In this document: piece after piece, positions 13,201 through 27,437 of the stretch
Layout of the letters: every line of letters starts with the position of its first letter
How positions within the stretch are numbered: the first letter of the stretch is position 1
Source: Undaria pinnatifida
Lineage: Eukaryota; Sar; Phaeophyceae; Laminariales; Alariaceae
Direction of reading: 5' to 3'
NCBI GenBank assembly: GCA_012845835.1
Contig: JABAKD010000006.1
Coordinates: forward strand, 1,348,116 to 1,412,115
DNA: 64,000 nucleotides
Notes under the pieces: generated by a model
What the model was told of the DNA's origin: nothing
Database searches by the model: none
Seen by the model: the letters and a program-made list of their open reading frames with translations, nothing else
Made by a program: the position numbers and the translations under genes

Positions 13201-16200
13201 TTTCACTTCCAGGCGCTTTCAACTTGTACGCTTTACAGTTGTTTTCGCAGTTTGCGGCATGACAAGTTACAAAGACGACGTCGAAAAAACGCCGCAAATT
13301 ACCGCCAAGGAACTAACCGCAATGCCCAGCCAACTAGTATTTACTGTAGTCGGTGACTTATTTAGGGTAAGTAAAAAAACAACCGAAAAAACAAAAAAAC
13401 AAAAAACAACATAAAAATGGACCGAATATCCTTGGCAAAAAAACAGGGGATTAACAGATCTTCAAAGGCTACAAAAGCGCCACCGGTGTATCACGCACCT
13501 TGCAGAGATGAGTATCGACCCCCAACTCCCTTATACTCCCAAGTACTCTTCCTATAGTAACACCAAGTAATATGTGCCCAGTTATGCGTTTCCGGTCGTC
13601 AAGGCGTTAAATTGATCGAACTCACAGCTGAGGTGTTGCGAAACGTGAACAAAAGAAAATGTGAACCAAGAAAACGAAGAAAGCTGAACCGTTCCGCAAG
13701 CAATGGAAGGAGGCGGTGTTCACGGGGGCGTCTTGACCCAAGAAGTGCTTTCTCTGTCGTAGGCGTGTATGATACAAAACGTGTTAACACTTTTCGCCGT
13801 TTTTTCCGGCACTATAGCGGCTCCTCGACCGACGTGTAGAACTTACTATTAACAGCAATATTAGCAATGGTCAGCAAAGCTCATATACAGCCGTAAGAGT
13901 TATAGGAATTCCAACGTTTTCCCGTTGTTTCTGTCACTAAAGCGGCTCCTCGACTGAGGTGCATAACTTAATATTAATAGTAATATTAGCAATGGTCAGT
14001 AAAGCTCATATACAGCCATAACACTTATAGTAGTTCCACTTGACCTTTCTGTGATTGCCGCTGTAAGAACGACCCCATGCTAATTGAAAGTCACGTTCGC
14101 CCAAAAGCGCGGGTGCAGCTATTAAGGGGCTAAGCTGCGTTTATCAATCTGATTTCCCTTGACGTCGAAAAACGCCGCTTTCAAGGAACTCCCCACGCAG
14201 CTATCTATAGCCAAACAATAACCAGTTGGTGACTTAAGGTCAAGCCCACTCAGCTCAAACATTTACTGTACACAATGGCGGAATTCGACGAAAATCGACC
14301 AGCGAGCATAACGAGCTGACGAGTGGGAATGCGGAACCCTATGATATGCGCGATAAACATCAAGACATGTACGGGGGGAAGGGAAGACAGTTGTGATCAC
14401 GGGTTTTGTTGTCCAGAACGTTGCTGAGGGTAAATCCTCTTACGAGTTAAGTTAAGCTGGAGAGTAAAAGTCATGATAGAACAAAAACAGCTACAAGACG
14501 AAGCTGCGTTTAAGAATCGGACGCACCTCCAAGTCGAAAAACGCCGCTTTCACGGAACTCCCCTCCCAGGCTTCGAGCGAGACGGTGATGGTGCGAATCG
14601 CGCAATCCTCCGTGCTAAAAAAACAGGAAACATAGACGAACGGAGGGGAAGGCAGAGGAGGAGGGGGGATGGCAGAGGATGGGATGGGATGGTATGGGAT
14701 GGGATTAATGGGATGGGATTAATGGGATGGGATCGGATCGGACGGGAGGGATGGGATGGGATGGGATGGGATGGGATGGGATGGGATGGGACGGGACGGG
14801 ACGGGAAGGGACAGGATGTGTTGGGAGGCTATGGGACGGGAGGGGAGAAAGGGAGGGGGTGTTCTGCGACGGGGAATATGGCCAACACAAACACAAGCGT
14901 ATTCATACGGTAGACAAGATCCCGTTCGAGATGCGGTTGGCTTGGAATCCCGGGTGTCCTAAGTTGGAAAGAGGGACAAAAATCTTGAAAAAGCTAAAGC
15001 AAAAACAATTAGCCGCAGCGGAAGTAACCCGGCAAGTAACACCGACCATATTAGCCCGCCCAAACGAGTTTTAGCTTAGCCTACATTAATGGTATATAGC
15101 CGACTGCGTCTAGCGTAGCTATCGAAAAGCCTATGAACAGCCTACGTGCTTGTGAATAGGTTATGAAAAGCAAGCATTGAACGGCCCATATGTTGGTATG
15201 GACATGCTGTCACGCTGGGACAGATCAGATGCCTATTGATGATCTATATGATCTGTGTCCTTCCATATTGATTGTCTACAAGATCTATATGATGTATGTC
15301 TTTAATGCTGATGATCTACATGATCTATGGCTTCCATATTGATGATCTATATGATATACTTCGTATATGATAGATGTATATCCATATTGATGATCTATAT
15401 GATTGCCTTTCAGAGCATATACATCCCTGGTCTATAATATCTGCATGGACTATGGATATGTTGCCCGATGAAAGCCGGGTGACCTGAATCATCTAGCACA
15501 TGTTTCGTGCGCGTGATCTGTACCATACAGATCCTGCGCCACATACTACGACTACAGAAAAATGATCTATATGATCCATGCCATCTAGATCGTGGTCTTT
15601 GTGTAATCTATGTATAGCCTGGCCCGGGCTAGTGAGCCTAGGCTATTTGTCCTAGAAGCCAACGAATAGCCTATCACTTCGAAGCTTTAAAAAACAAGCA
15701 TCTCTGATCGACAACCCCTAACAAATGTATCCCCCATCGGCAGTATTCCCTTTCATCACTCATCACCAAGAAGCCCATACAATTTACCGGCACAGTATCC
15801 CCGTCGCTGACCACTGTCTGGGAACCAATACCCAAATGATGAGTTCAAACAAAAACTAGTACGATTTCACCAAGCTAAATTAAACCACCAAAATCTCGTA
15901 CGACGTAACCAACCGCCACCATTACTACTCACCAATCACCTCACCAACCATCAACACACCATCAAGTGAAACCCTCCTTGCAGAAAACAGCAGCGGCTCA
16001 ACATCTACAAAAACAACTGCAGATCTGCCCTCCAGAACGATCTGTATGATCTGCAACCTGTACGATTTGTACAGCGATCTGATCTATGGAGCACTAACCG
16101 AAATCCACCTTGTCGAAAACACCAGCGGGTCAGCCTCCACAACAGACGTCACCGCAGACCTACCCTACATAACGATTTGTGTGATATGCACGGCGGTATG

Positions 16201-18756
16201 CTTTGTAAGACCTGCGAAACCTAGACCGGAGCCCACCTTCATCCTCGACAATAGATGCCACCGCAGACCTCCCTTGAATAACGATATATGTGATCTGAAC
16301 AACGATATGCTTTGTATGATCTGCGAAAACCTAAACCGAAACTCACCTTGTCGAATACAACAGCGGCTCATCCTCCCAAATAGAAACCAGCGCAGATCTC
16401 CCGTCAAGCTTAAGCACATTCGCCAGCTCCTTGCAGTCCGTAAAACCACTCGCCGACGACCCCCCCCCAACCCCACCTCTTCCAGCGCTACCACTACTCC
16501 CACCAACCGTGTCACTTGGACTTCTACTATCGTCAACTCTGCTGTCACTACTCGCATAAGACCCCCCGGTTGTAGACGAGGAGGTCTTACCTAAGCTATA
16601 CTCCAACACCTGTTTTCCCCGGCAAAGGAGGCGGCAAAGGAGGGGGGGGGAGGGTCGGGGTTCGACCCGCCGTACAGTGTGAGAAACGAACAATTAGCAA
16701 AAGCAATTGAAATACTTCGAAATATAATATACCTACGTGAACGGGGAAGAGGTAATACACGCGGCTCGCAAAAATGAGCCTCCACGGAATCCTCCATAAC
16801 ACGGTAAGTGCAGAGGGAATATTAAACAAAGCTGGGATCGTCGAACAGCATGAAAACGTCAAAAAACACGAGGAAACCCGAAAAAAGAGTTGACCTTTCA
16901 AAAATGACGGAAAGTCGAACAAAACGAAAAATGCAAAAAGAAAGGAGGGAAAGACTACTGACAGTGTATGTCAATAAAAAAAATGATGGAAAAAACAAAA
17001 AAACGGTCAAGCCGTAAAAAATATGAAACCGTAAAAAAAAAAAAGAAACCGTCAACACCGATCAAACCCTCACAAACAAAGAAAGTGGGTACCCCGATTT
17101 AAGAGCGCTGAGGACGAGAGCATTCAAGGCTCTAGAGAGGTCAAATCGGCCTGTTCTGCCCTCCTAAAAGCCATACACTTCCCACCACAGAAAATAGCCA
17201 TGTGTAGGTAAGAGCGCCGGCTTTCGGCTTGTCACAGGTGCGCTCTTGAAATTAGCGTACTCCATAAAACGAAAAAAAAAAAAAAACGCGGCCAAACCAA
17301 AAGGCGAAGCTGTAATAAACAACGCAGCTTGCAAAGATGAGTTTTGACCTGAAATTCGTCAAACTCACGGCTGACGTCCTTGAAAATTAGTATAAATAAT
17401 AGCAATGAAAACGTCATAATAAGGCTATTTCTTACACAGTCGGATTCGTCGGTCGAAAACGGCCTTTTTCGACCGAAGCCCAAATCGGGCTTCCTTACAC
17501 AGTCGACAAAGGGCTTTTTCGACGCAACTTTTACGACTGGCGGATCCAGACAAAATGCTTGACTTATATTGCTGAATCTGCCAGTCGAAAAAATCAGTCG
17601 AAAAAGTGTTACAGTGTGTTTTTAACCCATCGCATATCCCATCCCACCCCAAAGCATACACCCACGCGCGCATACCAGGTACCACACAGCAGTATCATAC
17701 AACAGCGTCGGCGCGGGCTTGGCTATCACTGCTGTTGCTTCTTGCCGTAAGTCAGCGTGGCACATTCCTACCTCCGGTCGCCAGCAGCGTGTATCACACG
17801 ACGACAGCAGCGCGCAGTATGGATGTAATTTTGCCTCCAACGGCTACGCCGGCTGCAGCTTTGGCGGCTCTCGGCTGAGTGCAACGCCACAAATGTAGCT
17901 TTAGCGACTTTGGGCTATTGTCCAACGCCACCAACCCGCTTGGACGAGGGTTCGTCGCGCGCGAAGCACGCGTTGCTCGAGGGGAACGCGCGAAGCACAG
18001 AGCTGCCAACCGACTTTCGACGGCCATGCAGCAGCAGCACAGCAATACTCCCTCACACCAACAGCCTCTAGGAAGAGCACAACAACCACAAAACCGACTC
18101 AACTGACGATAAGAAGAACGACCAGACGAACCCAGCCAAAAAAAGTCCAGTCGAAAAGGGCCGTTTTCGACTGGCGGGATCCGACCGTGTAAGAAATGGC
18201 CTAACGGAGATGGAACCGCAACAACTAAGAAACGTAGATACACCTTGATCATGAATATTTAGGGGCGTATTGGCCGTGATGCCTAAAGCTGATCACCTGA
18301 CCCGAACCCCAACTTTAACCCTCGCCCTTAAGGCTATTGGGTGACCTGTGCTTGGATGATGTGCCTTGTGAACGCTCTAGGCTGACTCGGCAGGCTTGGA
18401 TATTGTGCTCGGAAAGACTACTCGTAGGTCGATCCGGCCGGCTCGCGGTGCTGTGGCTTGGAAAGACGCTACGAGGTTGATCGAGCCGCTTGCAACGTAC
18501 CCCTTGGCCAACCGAGTGCGTACACAGCTACCTCAGGGAGATTTATAATCCCCACCAATCTACGAATACCTAAAATGAACCGATGTCGGGAAAGAAAGTA
18601 CCTGGTAGTAGAAAAAATGGGAAGGTGTAGGGAAAGGAAATGGGGAAATGGCTGGTATAATAGAAGGTCCTATAGATACCACTGCTTTATGGAAGGATAT
18701 TCGTTACATAGGAAAGGCATTTACGCCAAATTGTCGGAGGGCCAAACTAATGATAG

Positions 18757-18852
<96 letters not shown>

Positions 18853-18931
18853 TAATAATAATGATAATAATAATGATAATAATAATGATAATAATAATAA
18901 TAATAAAAATAATAATAATAATAAAAATAAA

Positions 18932-19027
<96 letters not shown>

Positions 19028-22000
19028 CCGGAGTAATAATAATAATACCTCGGAAAAAAATAATAATTTAGTACCAGGTATAGTATATAATGATACTACT
19101 GACAAAAGTATTATATTGTACCAGGTACAAGGTTTCGCACGTCGGAAATATCGCCGATTCCCACTTGATGATCTAGATCTTTCGCGAAGATCTGCACGGT
19201 CTAGCTCATGTTGCCGGATGGCAGCTGTACGATCGGTATGATCTAGCACATGTTTCCTGGGTCGGATATGGACTCTGCATACACAGATTCCTACACTACA
19301 TCTATAACGACAGCTGTAGAATGTACTGCAGATAATCTATATTATCTATACTATCTAGAGTATACTATTAATATCTATACGACGTAGTATCTATATGACC
19401 TATATTATCTGTATGATCTACATATGATCTAGATCGTAATCTGTCCGAGACGTGCAAGGTGTCCCTTCGGGGTGTGGCTGGCCTCCAACCCCGGGGGTGC
19501 CGCATGCCGAGTAAGGGGGACACAACTCTTGAAAAAATCAAAGCAAAAACAATTAGCCACTCGGCACCGTGCAAAAATCAAAGCAAAAACAACTAGCCAC
19601 TTGGCACCGCGCAAGTAACCGGGCAAGTAGACGGACTATTCATAGATGAAACGAGTTTATAGTTTAGTCCTCAAGGTTTTTCCTCGGGACGTTTTGTGTT
19701 TTTGTTTGGCTCATCCTCTCCACTGTCTTCGCACGTTTTCTTTCTCCTTCTCCCTCCCTCCGTGGATGTAACTCAGATACGGGGTGAGCAAGCTCTTCCC
19801 CCTCGCAACTACGGTACGCGTCTTCGTTTTTTTCATTGCGAGAAGACTCGAGCCTTTTTCTTCCCTCGTTGACTCGCATCGAATTGCGCCTTCCCATACT
19901 GCTGTTACGCGCTCTCAGCAGTTGGTTCCATTAATTTTTCGGTTTTTCAAAATTTGGCTGGCTTGAAATCTCGGGGGTCGTTTTTTATATTTTGATGAAG
20001 AAATAATAAAAACGTCAGCTGTGAGTACGACCGATTGAATGGTTGACACTCAACTTCGCAAGCTGCGTGGTACATCCGTGTCTCACTCATGATATGGTGT
20101 TTGTGAATTAAGCCTACGATATGGTTGTTATTACACGGTTGCGCAAATTTTACAAGGTCGTTCGCGCGTGTTGTATATTTTATCCTCATGAAATATTTAA
20201 GCAAGTTGAAGAGGTAGGGGGGGAGGATTCTTGAAAAACAAAAGAAGAAAAAAACGCCGCGGAAGTAACCCCGGCAGGTAACTCCATCGACCAGCCCTAA
20301 CGAGCTGACACTCAAGTCTGCGGGTACTCGTAGCGCTCACCTCTCCCGCAGAGCAACCATCCGGCACGGCCCGGCCATAGCCCAGCGTGGCGATATCTGA
20401 TTCCGAATCCTCTCCAACGCAACTAGTCACCACACTAATCCTCTGGAACTTTAGGTGGGCCAAAGTAAAGCCGCATCCCACAACCCTCACGGCAAGGTGG
20501 CTTAGGGCCTCCTTTCATACAGAAAAAAAAGAAAAACAGCGCGAAGATAGGGATATCACGGAGGGCAGCAAAAACGCACGAGGACAAAGGGTAAGCGCAA
20601 GGTGTTACAATAACAAAAAAGGCGTTTTGGCAAGGGGCAGGGTGCTCAAGATGCCACCGCTGTAGGATGTTGCGCACCACATAAGCACATAGAACAGCGT
20701 GTGTATACAAAAACAACGCAGAAACAAGTAAAAACGAAAAAAGGGACATTTTGATATAGGGCAAGAGTGTGTAAGGTACGGGGTGTTCGAACATTCAGCG
20801 GCATTTTGGGAGGGGGGGAGGGGGGTACTCATATCATGCATAGCCGTCGTCTTTAAGACACTAGACAGTCGCATCTCATAATGTGGGGGGCGTACTCAAT
20901 TTTTTGCTTGCCTGAAGTCATTCGACCATTCATTGACCACGCACCCTCTTCGAGACGGAGCATCCTTCCTAGTCTTCAAAAACGGGTAGGCTGCGTTAAG
21001 AGTATTGCCAATGTGTAACGTCACCCACGCTAGAATGAAACGCAACTGCAAAAAAACGCGTGCCCTGTTGCGGGGGTGGGGTGACAACCTCTTCAGCGCT
21101 TTATCATTTTTGTTGCGAAAAAACAGTTTCAAATATTACCCAGGTTTAGCTAGGGAGGGGGGTGTACTCGATATTCATGCATGGCCGTAGTCGTGTGACC
21201 ATAGGCTCTTGCATCCCTACTATGCCGGGACGGAGCATATCGGGTTTTCACCGACCAGACAGACATCGCGTGCACCAAGCGCGAAGCGCTGTGAGATGTT
21301 CGGCGAGTCGCATGAAGGGTGAGTTGCATCCTACTAAGAACCACTTGTGACGCGGACTTCCGCACCTTGTGCGTACTTTCTTGCATATCGGATGACAGCT
21401 GAATTGTTTTCTCTGTTTTCTGGTGCGGCCACGTAACACACGGGGCATCATTTTGTAGCGACTCAGAGCCATCACCGCGAGTAGCTACCAACCACGGAAC
21501 AGCTTCTCGATAAGCACCGCCATGGAACAGCAGTTTTTGCTATGGTTATGCTTTGCGCCAATAAAAACGCTCAAGTCCGTTTGGAAGTGAGGACGCGAGC
21601 CATGCATGCGCGCGAGTGGTCTTTATCGCCCAAAGATATCGATTGACGGCACTCTTGACGGACGGCCGTCGAGGAACTCCACACACTAAAACTAGAATGA
21701 AAATTCCAAAGACGCCTTGACGGGTCAAAACTTGAACGTCAACCAACATCTTTGACATCGCCCGTAGCGAAAAGGAGGTGTACCAATTCCTTTCTAGAGC
21801 TTCGCACAACTTGGGGAGCCTCACACCTCCCCCCCCCCAAAAAAGATTTCGAGAAACACGGAGGTTCTTCCCGATGAACAACACCATGGACTATTGATAG
21901 GCGTCGCAAAAAAAAGAATGCCATTCCCACGATTTTGTTAATAAGTTACGGAGCCTCGTCTTTCGGAAAACGTTCTGACGCGTTTACAACTGGAAACCCG

Positions 22001-25000
22001 TTATTTTTTCAAATTTACTCGAAATTAGTATAGCGCAGGAATTTCGGGGCTTTAAAGGGTGTGCTAATCCCCGTCGCAGCAGCGTCCAACAACAGCACGG
22101 ACAGAGATGTCAGAGGAGACACCACGTTCACCACTTGGCACGCTTCACCATGGACGATAAGTATTCCTTAATTTTGTCAACACCGAAATAGCAGGTGCTA
22201 GCGTGAGCCACTTCACCCCAGACCCTTGACGGGCGCGCGTTTTGCCTTGCTTGACACGTCTCCTGACGTCTTCGGTAAGAGCATGACCACGAACGATGGG
22301 ACTGACTTACCTCCTGCGTGGAACACACGTCGTCCCCGATGGCCATGCCCATGTCGAACGCGCCGTTCTCCTGAGGAACGACCCCTGCTACCGAATCCAC
22401 CCCGTTGTATTCTGCAACAGCACGCACGGTACCGTACAGACGATGCAAATGTTGGAGTTTGAGAGAAAATGACGCATCTCAGTGAGAGGCAGAGACAAAA
22501 CAAAAACGCGTAGCACAGACTAAGCAACGCAAGGTTACATCACAGCGGCGTGACAGGCTTATAATAAATACTTGAACTACGCCCCACCCCCCCCGCCCGC
22601 CCCACCACCCTCACACTCCCACCACCACCACCGCCAACGCCCCCACCGCCATCTCACCGCAACGTGCACCATACCACCTTGCACCCCGTAACCCCACCCC
22701 CGACACAACGATGATGACCACCACCAACACCACGCCCATCTTTACCATCTAAACTCTCATCACCACACCACCGCATCCACGGCACTACCAGCACAATCGT
22801 CATCACCTCACCACCCACCATAACCCCACCATGCCGCTGCCGACACCGCCATCCTCCCCACCATCACCACACCATGCACCCCGCAGCCCCACCCCCCAAA
22901 CAACTACGACCATCACCGCCCATCTTCACCCGCCAACCCTCACCACCAAACCACCGTACTCCACCACCACAACCGCACCACCAGCACGACCGTCATCACT
23001 TTCACCACCCACCCCCAACCCCGCCACCAACCCCTCCCCTACCACCACCCTACCGCCATCGCCCCCCCCCCCAACCCCCCTTCCCATCACCTTCTCTACA
23101 CAACACGCACACCCCAATCCCACCCGCCCAACAGCGACGACGACAACGACGCCTATCCTCCCCACCCATAACCCATCACCATTACTGCCACCGCCACGCC
23201 ACTGCCAATCCTCATCATCGCACCACCAGCACGACCGTCACCATTCCCATCACCCCTGCCACCAACCCCTCCACCGCCGCCACCCCACACCACACCATCA
23301 CCACCCCCACCCCCACAGACAACACCACCACCACACACCACACCGCCGACCCTTCCCCCACCACCTCCGCCACCCCACCCCCACCGATGCTGCCACCTCC
23401 TTCACCATCAACTCCACCCCGGCCACCTCCCCCCATCAACACTAACAGCGCCAAGGACACCCGACAACCCCCCCCCCCCCTACGCTCCCTACCCACCACT
23501 CCAACCCCAACCTGCCACCACAATCACCACCCCCGACCACTACTCCTTCCCCAACCCCCACCTGCTACCACAACCACCAGCCCCAACCACTACCCCCCTC
23601 AACCCCTCCCCACCTCCGTTCCCAACTACCATAAACATGACCACCCCCCCAACCCCCAACCCCCCCCTAGCGCCTTCCTACCCGTCCTTCCTCCCACACC
23701 ACCACTACCACTTTCCCTGCCTTTGCCACTCACCAACAGTAAAGGCGCTAAGGGTAGTCTCCCGGTGGGCGTCAACTAAGGTTGGATCATGGTCATCTAG
23801 CGTCGACCCCCCCGCCCTACTCCCTACCTTCGCACCCCCCCCCACCCCCCCCACCTCAAACCACCACCATCACCACGACCACCTCCCCAATCCTGTCAGT
23901 GAAAAACAGACGTACTCAGTCCCGGCAATGTACGGATGCAAGGGTCAACGGTATACAGCTATGCATGAAACGAGTACACCCCCCCCAACCCCCCCCCCCC
24001 TGCCCCCATAGCCACTCACCAACACTAAACCCTTCAAGGGTGGTCCCCCGGTTGGCGTCAACAAGCGTCGGCCCGTGGTCATCTAAGGTCGACAGAAGGC
24101 CGTAGTTTACGGAGATGTCGAGAAATAATGCTCGAATGTTTCCGCTCGCCGTTCGCAAGTCCAAAACCACTGCGCCATACCCTGTTTGATAAGCAAAACC
24201 AACAAAAGTGAAAGTGTGTCATACCAGGTTTCAGTGACAGATATCGGAACAGCACTGATAGATATAAAAAAACACAATCCAGTTCGATCTAACAAGTTAC
24301 AAGGTATGATATGAAGCCCCTGTTTGATAAGCAAAACCAACAAAAGTGAAAACGTGTCGTACCATGTATCAGTGACAGATATCGGGACAGCACTGATAAA
24401 TATCAAAACACAATCCAGTTCGATCTAACAAGTTACAAGGTATGATATTAAGCCCCTGTTTGATAAGCAAACCCAACAAAAGTGAAAACGTGTCATACCA
24501 GGTATCAGTGACAGATATATGAACGGCACTGATAGATATCAAAACAAAATCCAGTTCGATACTTGCATACGCCGCTACAAGATATGATATGAAGCCCGAA
24601 AACGGCTACTGATTTCGGTATCCTCCAGCGGGTGGAAAAAAAAGAAGCTCAAGCTCACCACACTTACACGCAATGTCATACATGCCGTGTGTCACTTTAA
24701 CTCAATCGTATTCGCAAATCCAGCGCTAGCTGGCGTACGGCATGTATGACACGTGAGAGTTAACGAGCCTGCCCCTCTCTTGGCACCCCAATCCGACCCG
24801 GACCTAACCCAGGCGAATCTGAGTCCTCCAAAGATGCATAGAACGGCAGAGGCGCACCATTGTTTTTCTGAGCCCGCCTCCACTTCAGGACAGCTCTAAA
24901 TTTCACCCATAAAACTGATCAAGGATAAAAATAAAACTTCTCCCGCATGGACAATCCCTCCCATGGCCAACGTATGCAACGAAACACATACTTCCCGCTT

Positions 25001-27378
25001 TTGCGCCGAACTGGTTGGAAATTCGTGTGGAATCATATCTGCACGTGACAAAAGGCCTTACACCATACCACACCACGCGCGGAAATGATTACACGCCAAT
25101 TCCAACCCTTCTCCCATCGCAGACATGATTCCACTCAAATTCGAAGTAGTTTCACCCGAAAACGCGAGCCAAGGACGGTTCTTTGGAGGCTGAACCCAAA
25201 TCGGGTGTCCACCAGATCAACCATAACAAAAACGGGAAGAATACCTCCCTCCCATCTACATTATTTGCCGTGCTTCTCCACCTCCCTCCGTTTCGTAACT
25301 CAGATCCGGGGTCGCATAGGAGGCACTCCTACCCTCTCCCCGTTACGGTACACGCCTCCATTTTTATCGCGGGAAAAAGGCTCAGCAATTCCTTCCCTCG
25401 CCAACTCGTGTCGCGTTTTTGATACACACGCCAGGCGCTCCCTGCGCGTCAATTTTTGCACCGTAAAAAATCTCTCCGAACGAAATCAGGTGGATTCGTA
25501 CTCGCGAAATCAGCCTTCAGTGGTGTTGAGGTGAAGACGACTCGACCACCAGGTACTTTGAAGTAGAATATTACACATCAGAAAAATCTGTGTACTTCAG
25601 GGGAGACAGATTCCTGGTCTCCTTGTGGCCACGGGAGGAGGGGCACCCTTGGGGCCATATTTTTCTGTGACAGCGGGTCACTCGCGCGAGTGCCTCCCCT
25701 GTTTCTTTGCGTGTTAAACCTTTCGCGTTGTCTTAATTTTGCCGTATGGATCCGCGATGGGACGGTAAGCTACGCTGCGCCAAAAAAAGCGCCTAAAAAG
25801 TAATTTTGTTCCTGAGGTAGAGAGCCACTCGTGGGCGTGGTGAAAACCTAGTAGCAAAAACTTGCAGTGATATGATACCCCCCCCGCCCCCTACCGTACA
25901 GCCACCGTGGAGTTCACCCTTCATGCGACTCGCCGAACATCTCACGGCGCTTTGTTCGCGCTTGGTGCAAGCAATGTCTGCCTGGTTGGTCAAACCCGAC
26001 GTGCTCCGTCCCGGCGTAGTAGGGATGCGAGAGTCTATGGTCATACGAGTGCGGCCGCGCACAAACTGATTACACCCCCCCACACACACCTATAACCGTA
26101 GCTTTGGTCGCCTTTATGATCTGCATGGCCTTTGGACCATGTTGTCGGGTCAGAGGCGGACATCTTCGTCCCGGCGTAGTAGGGATGCGAGGGTCTATCG
26201 TCATACGAGTACGGCCATGCACAAACTGATCACACACACCCACACACACCCACAACCGTAGCTTTGGTCGCCTATATGATCTGCATGGCCTTTGGACCAT
26301 GTTGGCGGGTCAGAGGCGGACATCTCAAGTGCTTAGTACGTGTTCCTCCGGTTGGACCTGTACCACGCCGATCCCGGACAGCATATCATATAACGACAGA
26401 AAGACAAAGGGTCTAGATCATCAAGATCATATGATCTATTTGATGCGTGAACCTCATGCCTGACTTGTGGTTTTTCTCCCGGAGGCTCGTGTATACAAAC
26501 ATTTACGCCCATACGACCACGACACCAGAAAAAGGTACAGAACGTACCACCGGCACGTACCACGTATACCTTTTTCTGTCTAAACGCCGTTACAACTGCA
26601 AACCCGCTTCTGGGGTTAATTACTTGTACTTAGTATAGGGAGGGGTTTGGGGGCTCTAAAGTCGAGTATTGAACAAGGATGCTCATACAAGAGTGGTCCC
26701 TCTATACAGCGCACACAAGTGCCAGCCAAAATCACCGGCACTACATCGTATAATGCTGCTGGCAAGTAAGTCTACGTAACTTATTGCGTGTCGGGCACGT
26801 ATTATTTTCCTTCGTTCGTTTTTCATTTATCTCGTTTTACTCTTGTTTCTTCCTTACGTTCCCACTCCAGAGTAACTGGAGCCTGTCCAGTGACCATGGG
26901 CTCGATTACGCAAGTTAATGTGAGGAGAACGGCGACAACACCAAGCAGCAACCGACTCTACTCCGCATGCTGGTGTACTACTGTCACTACTGCTGCGGGT
27001 TTCCCACGCGACCCAGTAAATTTCACGTGCGCTAACAAGCGGGCAATCGGCGGCACTACTCAACCGGCGCTACAGAGGGATCGTTGCTGATGCCCGTGCC
27101 AGCAAAGGTTGCAGCGTTTCACAAGTGTAAAGCAAAGTTCAACCTTCGGTGAGCTACTTGCCAATGGCCACACCTGACTGGACCTGGGATGGCGCAGGGG
27201 AATTGTTCTATCATACTATCTAAAGCAGAACAGCAGGGGTTCGTACCACGAGCAAAACACCCACAGTTCATAAAACATCAAACTTTGCGTGTTCTCTGTC
27301 TCGCAGTTTGGTTTGTGGCGACATAATGAGTACCTGGTACCTGGAATAAATACGAGTAGGAAATGAGACAACAAAAAC

Positions 27379-27437
<59 letters not shown>

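Noticed and set aside
18458-19241. Open frames of about 190 codons rich in Asn or Ile
   Set aside because: They are translations of the (AAT)n microsatellite on either strand.
22831-23779. Pro/Thr/His-rich frames of 200-300 codons
   Set aside because: The sequence is CCACC low-complexity DNA, with no domain and no splice sites; the host gene runs on the other strand.
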